Assembly (NCBI GenBank): GCA_023418475.1
Contig: JAEZZO010000032.1
Coordinates: 30,574 to 94,573 of the forward strand
Direction of reading: 5' to 3'
Source of the DNA: Bacillota bacterium
GTDB lineage: Bacteria; Bacillota; Clostridia; Lachnospirales; Lachnospiraceae
DNA length: 64,000 nucleotides
Shown here: one piece after another, positions 9,330 through 19,403 of the stretch
How positions within the stretch are numbered: the stretch's first letter is position 1
How the letters are laid out: each line of letters begins with the position of its first letter
The notes under the pieces: model-generated
The model's database searches: none
Seen by the model: the letters and a program-made list of their open reading frames with translations, nothing else
What the model was told of the DNA's origin: nothing
Translations under genes and position numbers: made by a program

Positions 9330-9790
9330 TAAATATCCTCCTTATGTAACGCCGGATTACTATAATGAAAGCTGTTTCGCTCATCTACTTCCTTTCGCTC
9401 CTCAATATCAAATTCCAGTAAGTATTCCTCAAAAGCCTTTTCCCTGAGTTTTTCCTGCGTTTTTCTTTCAACCATCGCATCACTAAGACGAATTCTTGCG
9501 ATTTCCAATCGGTGTGCAGCATTTTTAACTGCACTGGTCTGCTGCTTTATCGTCTTGTTAACTATATCAATTGCTTTCTCACCCAGAAGAATTTTTTGTA
9601 AATCCAGCTTTCCTGATCTGAGAAGTCTTAATTCATTTTCATAAGCATCCTTTGCTTTATTCATCTGCTCCAGCTTCTCTTCTTCCTGTGTCAGACGCAG
9701 CCTGGCATTGGAGTAAGCAATTTTCATCTGATCTTCCAGTTTTATTTTAATCTGGAGCGCACTTTCCATTTTATATCGAAATTTCTTCAT
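9329..9790 (-). CDS. fliJ: Flagellar export chaperone FliJ
   Basis: FliJ is a coiled-coil rod that links the FliI ATPase ring to the export gate. The 153-residue product is almost wholly alpha-helical and charged, begins MKKFRYKMESALQIK (the FliJ start pattern), and shows heptads throughout. Its ATG overlaps the fliI stop codon (TAATG), so the two genes are probably translationally coupled. Confidence 0.9.
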   Translation of the reverse strand: MKKFRYKMESALQIKIKLEDQMKIAYSNARLRLTQEEEKLEQMNKAKDAYENELRLLRSGKLDLQKILLGEKAIDIVNKTIKQQTSAVKNAAHRLEIARIRLSDAMVERKTQEKLREKAFEEYLLEFDIEERKEVDERNSFHYSNPALHKEDI

Positions 9791-11100
9791 TATTCCTTAA
9801 AGATCTCCATTAGCATTGCTATTTCCTCATCAAAATCCAGTTTTTCATACACATCCTGCTGCAGAAAGCTGTTTACTTCTTTAATTTTTGATATGGCATA
9901 ATCAATTTCTGCATTAGATCCATTTTTATAGGCACCTATATTGATGAGATCCTCTGCATCCTGATACGTAGCAAGCACGTTTTTCAACTTACCGGCTGCC
10001 TTTTTGTGCTCTTTTGTTACAATACTGCTCATACATCTGGATATACTTTGCAAAATATCAATTGCCGGATAATGGTTTTTATGACCGAGCTTTCTGGATA
10101 ACATAACATGTCCGTCTAAAATACCTCTTGCCGTATCGGTAATTGGTTCATTAAAATCATCTCCGTCTACCAATACCGTATAGAGGCCGGTGATGGAACC
10201 ATGTTCCGCACAACCTGCACGTTCCAATAGTTTTGGCATCTCGGAATATACACTTGGCGGATATCCTCTCGAGACTGGGGGTTCGCCGGATGCCAGTCCT
10301 ATTTCACGCTGTGCCATAGAAAAACGGGTCAGGGAGTCCATCATCAATAACACATCCTTCCCCTGATCTCTGAAATATTCAGCAATCGTGGTAGCTGTAA
10401 TTGCTGCTTTTTTACGTATCAACGCAGGCTTATCAGATGTAGCTACAACTAATACAGAGCGCTTGATACCTTCTTCACCAAGATCACGCTCGATAAATTC
10501 TCTTACTTCTCTGCCGCGTTCACCTATCAATGCAATTACATTGATATCAGCCTTTGTATTTCTGGCAAACATACCAAGTAGTGTGCTCTTTCCAACTCCA
10601 CTGCCTGCAAAAATACCTATTCTCTGCCCTTTCCCAATCGTCAGCATTGAGTCAACAGCCTTTACGCCAAGAGGCAGGACCTGATCGATTATCTTCCTTT
10701 TTAACGGGTCAGGAGGTGGTGCATCCGCCGGATAGAAAGACGCACTTTCGATTTCGGAACCGTTCATTGGATTTCCCAGACCGTCAAGCGTTTTACCAAG
10801 CAGCTGTGAACTGACAGGAACCTTAAAAGCAGAACCGGTATTTTCCACATAGCTTCCGATACCCACTCCTGTCATATCCTCGTATGGCATTAATAGTATC
10901 CGGTTCTCCCGAAAACCTATCACCTCAGCAACCTTTCTTTTCGATTTATCTTCTCCTGTTATGTAGCAAACATCATTCAAATTAGCACTGGGCCCTGACG
11001 CTTCCACTGTAAGGCCTACCATTTTTATAACCTTTCCTATTTCCGTATCATAGGAATTATTAAGCAACTGCTTATATTTATCAAAATCAATTGAAATCAT
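9790..11100 (-). CDS. fliI: Flagellum-specific ATPase FliI
   Basis: FliI is the F1-beta-like ATPase of the flagellar type III export apparatus. The 436-residue product has Walker A AGSGVGKST (residues 165-173) and Walker B LLMMDSLTRF. The FliI/YscN signature follows (MAQREIGLASGEPPVSRGYP). It lies directly downstream of fliH, its regulator, and upstream of fliJ. No missing motif was seen. Confidence 0.96.
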   Translation of the reverse strand: MISIDFDKYKQLLNNSYDTEIGKVIKMVGLTVEASGPSANLNDVCYITGEDKSKRKVAEVIGFRENRILLMPYEDMTGVGIGSYVENTGSAFKVPVSSQLLGKTLDGLGNPMNGSEIESASFYPADAPPPDPLKRKIIDQVLPLGVKAVDSMLTIGKGQRIGIFAGSGVGKSTLLGMFARNTKADINVIALIGERGREVREFIERDLGEEGIKRSVLVVATSDKPALIRKKAAITATTIAEYFRDQGKDVLLMMDSLTRFSMAQREIGLASGEPPVSRGYPPSVYSEMPKLLERAGCAEHGSITGLYTVLVDGDDFNEPITDTARGILDGHVMLSRKLGHKNHYPAIDILQSISRCMSSIVTKEHKKAAGKLKNVLATYQDAEDLINIGAYKNGSNAEIDYAISKIKEVNSFLQQDVYEKLDFDEEIAMLMEIFKE

Positions 11101-11139
11101 GGTTATGTTCCTTTTCTAATCAGTTAGATCAGGCATTTG

Positions 11140-11961
11140 CTATTTACTGCTGATCAATTTCAAGTCAGTAATCAGGTTTTTCAGCTGAATATCCAGGCTG
11201 CAGTTAATCACCTGTAAATTCGTTTCAATCAAACATTGATTTTTGACAAGCGCAGTATCTTCTATAACATATAATAAAATTTCACGGCCTAATGCCTCTG
11301 CAATAAGGTCTTTTCTCATCGTTACATATTCATAATCCTGCGAACTGATACGAATTGTGTATTCACTGCTCTTATCCATATTTTTGATTGAGCGTTTAAT
11401 CAGGTACAGAATAACTTCTTCTTTCTCACTGACAAGAATTCCTGTTATTTTTTCAATTAATTGTACTATTATCTCTGCCATCTGCGGTTCCAGAGAAAGC
11501 ATCATATCTTCATATTCCTTCTGCAGCTTTCTCATCTTCTCATCAAAGTCAGCCTTTAACCTCTGGGTTTCATATCTGGACTTCTCTATCCCCTCGTCAT
11601 AACCTCTTTTTTGAGCTACGCTGATTGCATCTTTCTTTAAGTTCTCTGCCTCTTTCTTGGCTTCCTCAATGATCTCCTCCGCTTGCCTTGCTGCATCCTC
11701 AATGATCTTATCTGTCTGTTCCTTAATATCCTCCTGCGACGGGAGCGTCTCTACCACAATCGCTCTAAGCCCCTCTACAAATTCCTCTGTTTCTGATGAC
11801 TGTGTCTCATTCTGATCCCTGGATGAAATTGATTTTCCGACAAGAGTTACTTTCTCCTCTGCTTTCCTTTCTACTCCAGGATCTGTACCAATCGTTTTTT
11901 TCACCTCTATATCATAAGATACAGAATATGCTTTGATTACATTAGACAACGATTTCGTCAC
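11140..11961 (-). CDS. fliH: Flagellar assembly protein FliH
   Basis: FliH binds FliI and tethers the ATPase to the C-ring. The 273-residue product has a long acidic/alanine coiled-coil (about residues 75-150) and a C-terminal V-ATPase subunit E-like domain with the pattern IIVQLIEKITGILVSEKEEV. The frame opens with GTG at 11961, overlapping fliG by 20 nt. GGCGGAG is immediately adjacent, and a TTG at 11949 sits 11 nt from the same site, so the exact start is uncertain. Confidence 0.9.
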   Translation of the reverse strand: MTKSLSNVIKAYSVSYDIEVKKTIGTDPGVERKAEEKVTLVGKSISSRDQNETQSSETEEFVEGLRAIVVETLPSQEDIKEQTDKIIEDAARQAEEIIEEAKKEAENLKKDAISVAQKRGYDEGIEKSRYETQRLKADFDEKMRKLQKEYEDMMLSLEPQMAEIIVQLIEKITGILVSEKEEVILYLIKRSIKNMDKSSEYTIRISSQDYEYVTMRKDLIAEALGREILLYVIEDTALVKNQCLIETNLQVINCSLDIQLKNLITDLKLISSK

Positions 11962-12952
11962 CTCCGCCTCTGGAAATAATAATTTCAGAGGAATCCTCTA
12001 ACTTTCTGATAATGTTTACAATCTTCTGCTGGGACTCTTCCACATCTTTTAAACGCACAGGTCCCATATATTCCATATCTTCTTTAATCATAGCTGCCAA
12101 ACGTTTTGACAGATTATTAAAGATAACCGTCTGTACCTGTTCATTTGATCCCTTAAGTGCAATGGCCAGTTCGTTATTATCCACTTCACGAAGAACTCTT
12201 TGAATCGACTTATCATCCAGGCTCAAGATATCTTCAAACACAAACATCTTCCTTCTGATCTCATCCGCAAGTTCCGGTTCTTCCACTTCCAAGGTTTCCA
12301 TGATATGCTTCTCTGTACCTCGATCCACTGTATTTAAGATTTCTACAATGGAATCCACGCCGCCGACAATTGTGTAATCCTGGTTTACTAGAGAGGACAG
12401 TTTTCTCTCCAGAACCTTTTCAACCTCTTTGATTACATCCGGTGAGGTACGATCCATCTGTGCAATACGTTTTGCAACATCAGCCTGTTTATCAGGTGCC
12501 AGTGAGGATATAATTGTGGACGCCTGTGAGGGTGACAAGTAAGACAAAATCAATGCAATTGTCTGCGGATGTTCATCCTGAATAAAGTTTAAGAGCTGGG
12601 ACGCGTCGGTTTTACGTACAAATTCAAATGGACGAACCTGCAGGGATGCGGTTAATTTTCCGATAACATCTCTGGCTTTTTCCGGACCCAAAGCCTTTTC
12701 CAAAAGTTCCTTCGCATAGGCAATACCACCTTCTGCTATGTACTGCTGTGCCAGGCAAATCTCATAGAATTCATCCATAACCTGATCCTTCGTTGCCGGC
12801 GATATGCTTCTTGTATTGGCAATTTCCAGAGTCATAGTTTCAATTTCTTCTTCCTTCAGATGCTTAAAAATACTTGCGGAACGCTCTGGCCCCAAGGTAA
12901 TCAAAAGAATAGCAGCCTTCTGAACTCCCGATATATCACCTGCTTTTGCCAT
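11942..12952 (-). CDS. fliG: Flagellar motor switch protein FliG
   Basis: FliG is the C-ring protein that contacts both the MS ring and the stator. The 336-residue product has the armadillo-type middle domain with its EHPQ motif (QDEHPQTIALILSYL). The C-terminal torque helix carries the alternating charges seen in the family (LDDKSIQRVLREVDNNELA). GGAGG precedes the ATG. It lies between fliF and fliH in the normal order. Confidence 0.96.
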   Translation of the reverse strand: MAKAGDISGVQKAAILLITLGPERSASIFKHLKEEEIETMTLEIANTRSISPATKDQVMDEFYEICLAQQYIAEGGIAYAKELLEKALGPEKARDVIGKLTASLQVRPFEFVRKTDASQLLNFIQDEHPQTIALILSYLSPSQASTIISSLAPDKQADVAKRIAQMDRTSPDVIKEVEKVLERKLSSLVNQDYTIVGGVDSIVEILNTVDRGTEKHIMETLEVEEPELADEIRRKMFVFEDILSLDDKSIQRVLREVDNNELAIALKGSNEQVQTVIFNNLSKRLAAMIKEDMEYMGPVRLKDVEESQQKIVNIIRKLEDSSEIIISRGGGDEIVV

Positions 12953-12989
12953 CGTAACCTCCAGTTTCTACCGCAAAGCGGATGTAATA

Positions 12990-14585
12990 TTAGCCCCAGT
13001 CTTCATTCAACCAATTACGTAGAAGCTGTGCCACTGCTTCCGGTTTTTCATCAACAAATTTCTCAATCATTCGACGTACTTCCGATACCTCATTAAATTC
13101 AATGTCCTCAATTGACTGATTTTCTTTCGTCGTAGCAAGCAGCTGCTCTACGGATAACTCTGGCTCAAGTTCCGTAACCTCAACCGGTCTCACTCCCTTA
13201 AATACCACAAAGATCAACAATCCGACAATAAGTACTACCAATGCGATCTGAATATAGTCTGTCCAGTTCGTGGTTGTTGTTTTCGGAATAAATACCGGCT
13301 GTTCCCAGGCCGTTATTGTAACACCACCAACCGGCACACCGGTTGCACTTGAAACAAGTGTCTTTAAATTATCATCAACGGTTAACGGCTTTACTTCACT
13401 GTTTGCAGCAACATAAGCTGAATAAGTAGTCCCTTTTAATGCTCCGCTTTTCTCCAGATCCTCCTGTTTTAAAGTAACTACTTTCGTTAGCACGATGCCA
13501 ATCGTTGACTTATCAGGAAGTACTGCACCCACCTCATACTCCGTATTGGTCACTCTCTGATTTTGTATGTACTTATATTCAGAGCTTTCCGACTTGCTGT
13601 TAGAGGAAGAAGGGTTGCTGACATCATAGCTTGTTCCATCATTTGACGATGTTCCGGGAACCCCTCCTGATGATCCTGTATTTTGGGTGGATGTATTTTT
13701 GCTGTAACTGTAATAACCCTGATCCATACCATCCGGAACAGAGTATTCTGTATACATTTCATTCACTTTATTCATGTTAAAATTCAGGTTGGGAGCTATT
13801 TCCACATCGTCATAACCCCCATTCTTAATCAGCAGCATATACAAATTATTAATAAAAGTATTTCTAAGTCTTTCTTTATAATCTTCATTACTGCTGGCTT
13901 TTCCCGAATAAAGATCATCATTACCGCCGTATAACAGATTACCCTTTTGATCAGAAACCTTAATCTTATCGGTATTTTCATTACCGATCACTGCAGCTAC
14001 CACCTGCGCGATTGTCTCCGCACTCTCGGGCTTGAATTTCTCATTTACAGTGAGAAGCACACTTGCACTGGTATCTTCTTTTTTATCGGTAAAAATATTA
14101 GAACTGCTTTCCTTGGGTATATAATAAACCTCGGCATTATCAACGCCGTCCATTTCTTTAATTTTACTTTTCAGCTTGTTCTGAAAATACAAATTCACCT
14201 TTAGTACACGATCTGCATTTGTTGTACTAAGACTATTGCCAAGCAGCTCATCCAGAGAAATATCATTCGTTGTGATATCATTACTGGCTAAAAGCAGCAA
14301 TGCATCGGAAGAACTTTTGCTTTCCACCGATATCGTTAAGGTATTCTCATCAAATTTGTATTTGTAATTATTCTTCTTTAGAAGGTCAACAACACTACTG
14401 GCTTCCGTCGCATTCTCACAAACCTTTAACTGTGTATATTCCACTTTATTCATAAGAATAATCAAGATTGCAAACGCTAAAATAATTACACAGGCTACAC
14501 TTACAATCATTGTTTTCTGCTTTTTTGTATATTTGTTCCATATATCCAATAGCTGTTTCGGTATCTTCTTAAGCCTTTCTGCCAT
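12990..14585 (-). CDS. fliF: Flagellar MS-ring protein FliF
   Basis: FliF builds the membrane MS ring on which the rod, C-ring and export gate assemble. The 531-residue product has an N-terminal membrane helix (about residues 23-45), the ring-building YscJ-like domain (MDGVDNAEVYYIPKE), a Ser/Asn-rich loop and a second membrane helix near residue 445. The acidic C-terminus binds FliG. The ATG at 14585 has GGAG 8 nt upstream, whereas the ATG at 14591 is only 2 nt away. Confidence 0.95.
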   Translation of the reverse strand: MAERLKKIPKQLLDIWNKYTKKQKTMIVSVACVIILAFAILIILMNKVEYTQLKVCENATEASSVVDLLKKNNYKYKFDENTLTISVESKSSSDALLLLASNDITTNDISLDELLGNSLSTTNADRVLKVNLYFQNKLKSKIKEMDGVDNAEVYYIPKESSSNIFTDKKEDTSASVLLTVNEKFKPESAETIAQVVAAVIGNENTDKIKVSDQKGNLLYGGNDDLYSGKASSNEDYKERLRNTFINNLYMLLIKNGGYDDVEIAPNLNFNMNKVNEMYTEYSVPDGMDQGYYSYSKNTSTQNTGSSGGVPGTSSNDGTSYDVSNPSSSNSKSESSEYKYIQNQRVTNTEYEVGAVLPDKSTIGIVLTKVVTLKQEDLEKSGALKGTTYSAYVAANSEVKPLTVDDNLKTLVSSATGVPVGGVTITAWEQPVFIPKTTTTNWTDYIQIALVVLIVGLLIFVVFKGVRPVEVTELEPELSVEQLLATTKENQSIEDIEFNEVSEVRRMIEKFVDEKPEAVAQLLRNWLNEDWG

Positions 14586-14645
14586 TACCATTGCTCCTAT
14601 GTGTTATTTTCTATTCAAAAGAAAACAAATCACTTACCCTCTTAA

Positions 14646-14954
14646 CTAAAACTGAAGGTTCATGATCTCTTTGTATGCATCCAGCACCCCATTACGAAGG
14701 GCAACAGTATATTGAAGCGAAATGTTTGCTTTTTGCTGTGCAACCAAAAGATCAGCAGTATTATTTGTTATTCCCATGGAATAAGCGGTTTCTGCTTCCT
14801 TAGCAGCATTGGTATAGCTGTTAGTATCCTTTACCTGACTGATTGCTGCTTGAAATAGACTATCAAAGGTAGCATTTCTGTCCGGCTCAACAGCAGCCAT
14901 ATTTTTTGCGTAATTTCCGTAATTGGCTATATTGCCAACAGAAGATATATTCAT
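14646..14954 (-). CDS. fliE: Flagellar hook-basal body protein FliE
   Basis: FliE joins the MS ring to the proximal rod. The 102-residue product has the family layout: a variable start, then FDSLFQAAISQVKDTN, then the C-terminal block LLVAQQKANISLQYTVALRN. GGAG lies 7 nt before the ATG. It lies between flgC and fliF, the canonical order. Confidence 0.93.
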   Translation of the reverse strand: MNISSVGNIANYGNYAKNMAAVEPDRNATFDSLFQAAISQVKDTNSYTNAAKEAETAYSMGITNNTADLLVAQQKANISLQYTVALRNGVLDAYKEIMNLQF

Positions 14955-15052
14955 ATTCAGTCTCCGTTTCTGCTGCGAACCTCCCGGGTCAGACAGCAGT
15001 CTTTATTCATTTTACAAGAAACGAACCGGCTTCCCGGCTCATCTTATTCTTC

Positions 15053-15490
15053 TTATTTTCCAATTTCCAAACCTTTTAATGCCATGCTTTTACCTGCATT
15101 GAAAGCTGTGACATTGGCCTCGAAGGAACGTGATGCATCGATCATATCCGTCATTTCCTGTACTATATTCACATTTGGATAAGTGACATATCCATCCTCA
15201 TCCGCATCCGGATGGGAAGGGTCATATACTTTTCTCATTGTTGATTTTGTATCATCTGCGACAGCTGTTACCTTAACACCATTACCTGCGGCATCCGTAG
15301 CTCTTGTTAGCACATCTCCGAAAGAGCCTCCGTCCTTTTCCGCGAATACGGTTACTTTTCTTTTATAAACATTGCCATCTGCATCACGGGTTGTATTTAC
15401 ATTCGCTATATTCTGAGAAATAATATCCATTCTCAGTCTCTGCGCTGTCATTCCGCTTGCACTGACGTTCAGTGAGTTTATCGTTGACAT
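15053..15490 (-). CDS. flgC: Flagellar basal-body rod protein FlgC
   Basis: FlgC is a proximal rod subunit exported by the flagellar apparatus. The 145-residue product starts with the rod signature (NVSASGMTAQRLRMDIISQN) and ends with the matching C-terminal helix (EMTDMIDASRSFEANVTAFN). GGAGG precedes the ATG. It is the second gene of the operon. Confidence 0.95.
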   Translation of the reverse strand: MSTINSLNVSASGMTAQRLRMDIISQNIANVNTTRDADGNVYKRKVTVFAEKDGGSFGDVLTRATDAAGNGVKVTAVADDTKSTMRKVYDPSHPDADEDGYVTYPNVNIVQEMTDMIDASRSFEANVTAFNAGKSMALKGLEIGK

Positions 15491-15606
15491 ACAATTTCCT
15501 CCAACCGATTTTTCATATCATTTTATCATAAGATCTGACAGGCTTCATCAGCCTGTCTCAGATCATTTAACATCCCTGTTATTTCCACAATCCATTTATG
15601 TAAAGC

Positions 15607-15996
15607 CTAACGTGCTGAGAGTACCGTTTTAATACGGCCAAACTCCTGACTCATTGAATCTAGTAATGCATAGTAGCGAATTTGACTATCTGCCAAATAG
15701 GTCTGTTCTGTCTCCATATCTACATTATTTCCATCAAGCCGATAGCTTAAATCAGCATTATCCGTATAGATCGTCGGATCAAGAGAATTTAAATCCGCGT
15801 TATCTACAGCCTTGTCCAAAGAGCCTCCATCTGAAAGTGCTGATTTTAGATATGATTCGAATTGCACATCCTGTCTCTTATAATTTGGAGTATCATTGTT
15901 TGCAATATTATTAGCAATAACATCATATCTTGTCAGAGTTGCATTCGCTGCCTTGTTGAGTACATTAATGTAATTAAATGCGTTTGAGCCTATCAT
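15607..15996 (-). CDS. flgB: Flagellar basal-body rod protein FlgB
   Basis: FlgB is a proximal rod subunit and the first gene of the flagellar operon here. The 129-residue product carries the rod motif TRYDVIANNIANNDTPNYK and the C-terminal rod helix (SQIRYYALLDSMSQEFGRI). AAAGGAG precedes the ATG. A promoter candidate lies 27 nt upstream, so a transcript with a short leader would begin here. Confidence 0.95.
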   Translation of the reverse strand: MIGSNAFNYINVLNKAANATLTRYDVIANNIANNDTPNYKRQDVQFESYLKSALSDGGSLDKAVDNADLNSLDPTIYTDNADLSYRLDGNNVDMETEQTYLADSQIRYYALLDSMSQEFGRIKTVLSAR

Positions 15997-16022
15997 TGCT
16001 ACACTCCTTTCCTATAATAATT

Positions 16023-16050
16023 ATTATAATAAATATTAAGAAAAACACAA
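16023..16050 (-). promoter_or_regulatory. Promoter candidate for the flagellar operon
   Basis: On the minus strand TTGTGT (16045-16050) and TATAAT (16023-16028) are 16 nt apart, leaving about 25 nt to the flgB start. The rest of the 275-nt gap to codY is AT-rich. It contains a direct repeat of ATCCATTTG near 16220-16250 but no clear terminator. Confidence 0.5.
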
Positions 16051-16271
16051 GATTTATTTGAAAAAATAGTAGATTAATACTAATCCTTGTATAATTTTAG
16101 TACTATTTCCAACTTATTGAAGATAAAAACTATTAATTTTGAAGAATTCCTATATTTTATCAATTTTACTAAATTATGTATTTTTGTAAAAAAAAGGACC
16201 TATGAGAAATTTCCCTCACAAATCCATTTGATAGTAAAAATCCATTTGTATTTTATTATTATACATTTATT

Positions 16272-17045
16272 TTAATTATTATTCACTTTTTTCAGTTCAT
16301 CAAATACAACATCATTAAGCACTCTGATATACGTCCCTTTCATTCCGGAAGATCGCGATTCAATTACTCCGGCACTCTCAAACTTACGAAGGGCATTAAC
16401 AATTACAGACCTTGTAATACCAACACGATCCGCGATCTTACTTGCAACCAGAATACCTTCATTTCCTTTTAATTCTTCAAATATATGAGTAATTGCTTCC
16501 AGTTCCGAAAAGGATAATGTACCTATTGCTGATTTTACAATCTGTACCTTTCGATTCTCCTCAGCACTTTCTTCGTTGACAGACCTCATCATTTCAAGAC
16601 CTACAACGGTTGTTCCATATTCACTTAATATTATATCGTCCAAATTGTATTGCGGACCATTCTTATATAAGAATAATGTTCCAAGTCTTTCTCCTGCTAT
16701 ATCAATCGGAGTGATAATAGCCTGATAGGTATCTACATCATCAAACTCAAATCCCAGCGTTCTTAAGTTGACATTTTCCTTTGTTGACAGTATATTCAAG
16801 AGTCTCTCATTTAATAAGCCGTCAATATGCCTACCCACTGCATCCTTAATCAATTCCTTAATTTCGTTGATATCATTACGATTCTTAACGCCCAATACCT
16901 TCCCTTTGCGACTGATCACCAATACATTGGATGACAGTATCTCACTAAGGACTATACAGATGTCATTAAATACTACCTTATGTGAATTATTATTGTGCAG
17001 AAGGTTATTAATCTTTCTCGTCTTATCCAGCAACTGTACGCTCAT
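16272..17045 (-). CDS. codY: Global transcriptional regulator CodY
   Basis: CodY is the GTP- and branched-chain-amino-acid-sensing repressor of stationary-phase genes in Bacillota. The 257-residue product has the N-terminal GAF domain and a C-terminal winged helix (KIADRVGITRSVIVNALRKF, then SSGMKGTYIRVLN). GGGAGG precedes the ATG. Its position directly upstream of the flagellar operon fits known CodY control of motility in related species. No consensus CodY box was found confidently in the adjacent gaps. Confidence 0.96.
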   Translation of the reverse strand: MSVQLLDKTRKINNLLHNNNSHKVVFNDICIVLSEILSSNVLVISRKGKVLGVKNRNDINEIKELIKDAVGRHIDGLLNERLLNILSTKENVNLRTLGFEFDDVDTYQAIITPIDIAGERLGTLFLYKNGPQYNLDDIILSEYGTTVVGLEMMRSVNEESAEENRKVQIVKSAIGTLSFSELEAITHIFEELKGNEGILVASKIADRVGITRSVIVNALRKFESAGVIESRSSGMKGTYIRVLNDVVFDELKKVNNN

Positions 17046-17168
17046 TAAATGTTTCCTCCCAGCTTTCTTTGCTCCCCATAAATCTCAAAAGTCCATAGAA
17101 TATATTCAACTATTCAATGGAATAAGGTAATACAACCAGAGGAAATATCCAATTGTACTACCTTTTAA

Positions 17169-17197
17169 ATTTTATCATATATTATTGGTAAAAACAA
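17169..17197 (-). promoter_or_regulatory. Promoter candidate for codY
   Basis: On the minus strand TTGTTT (17192-17197) and TAAAAT (17169-17174) are separated by 17 nt, about 125 nt before codY. The 244-nt gap to topA is very AT-rich and shows no clear topA terminator. Confidence 0.4.
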
Positions 17198-17289
17198 TAG
17201 TATTTTCTATGTTTTCAATATATTATTAGATAATTTTTGTAAATTCCAAGTTATTTTTTATATTTTCTTAATTAGCAAAAATATTATAT

Positions 17290-19347
17290 TTATTTCACAT
17301 CACTTACAACATAACCACACTTATCATTCTCACAAACCAGTTTATTTCCCTTTTCCACCATAACACCACCACATTTTTCACAACGGATAGCCGACGGTTT
17401 CTGCCATGTCATAAAAACACACTCGGGATTATTCACACATCCGTAATATTTTCTTCCTTTTTTCGTTTTGCGGATCACAATATCTCCGCCACAGTTCGGG
17501 CAGGTTAAACCAATTTTCTCAAGATATGGTTTTGTATTCTTACAGTCCGGGAAACCCGGGCAAGCAAGAAATTTACCATGCGGTCCATATTTTACTACCA
17601 TATTTTTACCGCACAGATCACAGATCTCATCTGAAACCTCATCCTCTATATGGATTTTATCAAGCTTGGACTCAGCACTGATTACCGCTTCCTCCAGATC
17701 GGGATAGAAGTTACTTACTACTGTCTTCCAATTAATTGTTCCATCTTCCACACAGTCAAGAAGCGATTCCATATTAGCCGTAAAATTCACGTCAACAATA
17801 CTTGAGAAAGCACATTTCATAATATTATTCACTGCTTCTCCCAGTTCCGTGACATACAGATTTTTATTTTCTTTCGCGACATAACGCCGCATTATGATGG
17901 TGGTTATAGTAGGTGAATACGTACTTGGTCTGCCAATACCAAGCTCTTCCAATGTTTTAACCAGAGACGCTTCTGTGTAATGAGCAGGGGGTTGGGTAAA
18001 ATGCTGACTTTCACAAAGCTGCAGAAGTTCCAGCTTATCGCCTTCTTTCAGATTTTCAAAACCTGGTTGATTGTCCTCTTCTTCCTCTTCCGGCGTATAT
18101 ACTTTCATAAAGCCTTCAAATATAAGCTTTGATGCAGAGGCTGTAAAGCGAAAAGCATCCGCATCGATTTTCAAAGTAGATGTTTCGTATCTTGCAGGCT
18201 GCATCCTGCTTGCTACAAATCTCTTCCAAATCAATTGATAAAGTCTGAACAGGTCTCGGCTTAAGGATTCCTTTATATCATTCGGTGATAAGTCTACATA
18301 GGTTGGACGGATTGCTTCATGTGCATCCTGTATCTTCTTTCCGGTCCTTCCCTGATTTTCTCCCTGTGCAACAAACAATTCACCATAATTATCTTTAATA
18401 TGCTGCTTCACAGCCTGATCCGCTTCGTCGCTGATACGAACAGAATCGGTACGAAGATAAGTTATTAAACCTATTGTACCATGTCCTTTCACATCAACAC
18501 CTTCATAAAGCTGCTGCGCCAGCTGCATTGTTTTTTGTGTAGAATAATTTAATATCTTAGCTGCTTCCTGCTGCAAGGTACTCGTTGTGAAAGGAAGTGC
18601 TGCTTTGCGCAGACGTTCGGTTTTCTTAATTTCATGTACCAAAAATTCAGCGTTTTGAAGCTGCTCCAATATTTCCTTCATCTCCGCTTCAGAACGTACT
18701 TCCTTCTTAGCTGTATATAATTTTGCCGACAAAGGTTTTTTCTTTCCCTTTATATTAAACTCTGCATCCAAATTCCAGTACTCTTCCGGTACAAATGCAT
18801 TGATCTCTTCTTCTCTGTCACATATAATACGAAGTGCAACCGATTGAACTCTTCCTGCACTTAAGCCACGCTTCACCTTCGACCATAAAAGCGGACTGAT
18901 TTTGTATCCCACCATTCGGTCAAGTACTCTTCTTGCCTGCTGTGCATTCACCAGATCCATATCAATCTCTCTGGCCTGCTTAATTGAGGATTTTACTGCA
19001 TTCTTCGTTATTTCATTAAAGGTAATTCTGCTGGTGAGTTTATCTTCCAGCTTAAGTGTCTGTGCCAGATGCCAGGAAATTGCTTCACCTTCACGATCAG
19101 GGTCAGTTGCAAGATATATTTTATCCGCTTTTCTTACTTCTTTTCGCAGCTTTGCAAGCAAATCTCCTTTTCCTCTGATCGTTATATATCTGGGTTCATA
19201 ATTATTTTCTGTATCTATCCCTAATTGGCTCTTAGGCAAATCTCTGACATGACCATTTGACGCAAGAACTTCATAATTGGTTCCCAAAAATTTCTTTATC
19301 GTTTTTGCCTTTGCCGGAGATTCTACAATTACAAGATATCTTGGCAT
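17290..19347 (-). CDS. topA: DNA topoisomerase I (type IA)
   Basis: Topoisomerase I relaxes negative supercoils by single-strand passage and is normally essential. The 685-residue product has the TOPRIM domain with DPDREG (residues 82-87), the catalytic tyrosine in ITYLRTDS (Tyr297), and three C-terminal zinc ribbons (CDLCG, CPNCGGD and CEKCGG types). It lies just downstream of dprA. The prophage now separates this gene and dprA from the promoter upstream of comM. Confidence 0.97.
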   Translation of the reverse strand: MPRYLVIVESPAKAKTIKKFLGTNYEVLASNGHVRDLPKSQLGIDTENNYEPRYITIRGKGDLLAKLRKEVRKADKIYLATDPDREGEAISWHLAQTLKLEDKLTSRITFNEITKNAVKSSIKQAREIDMDLVNAQQARRVLDRMVGYKISPLLWSKVKRGLSAGRVQSVALRIICDREEEINAFVPEEYWNLDAEFNIKGKKKPLSAKLYTAKKEVRSEAEMKEILEQLQNAEFLVHEIKKTERLRKAALPFTTSTLQQEAAKILNYSTQKTMQLAQQLYEGVDVKGHGTIGLITYLRTDSVRISDEADQAVKQHIKDNYGELFVAQGENQGRTGKKIQDAHEAIRPTYVDLSPNDIKESLSRDLFRLYQLIWKRFVASRMQPARYETSTLKIDADAFRFTASASKLIFEGFMKVYTPEEEEEDNQPGFENLKEGDKLELLQLCESQHFTQPPAHYTEASLVKTLEELGIGRPSTYSPTITTIIMRRYVAKENKNLYVTELGEAVNNIMKCAFSSIVDVNFTANMESLLDCVEDGTINWKTVVSNFYPDLEEAVISAESKLDKIHIEDEVSDEICDLCGKNMVVKYGPHGKFLACPGFPDCKNTKPYLEKIGLTCPNCGGDIVIRKTKKGRKYYGCVNNPECVFMTWQKPSAIRCEKCGGVMVEKGNKLVCENDKCGYVVSDVK

Positions 19348-19403
19348 ATCGATGTTTCCCTCATTTCTACATATATAATTGTATGTTTGTATATATTTAT
19401 AAA

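Noticed and set aside
17046..17289. CodY box upstream of codY
   Set aside because: Only weak similarity (AATTTTTGTAAATT near 17230) to the 15-bp consensus in very AT-rich DNA.
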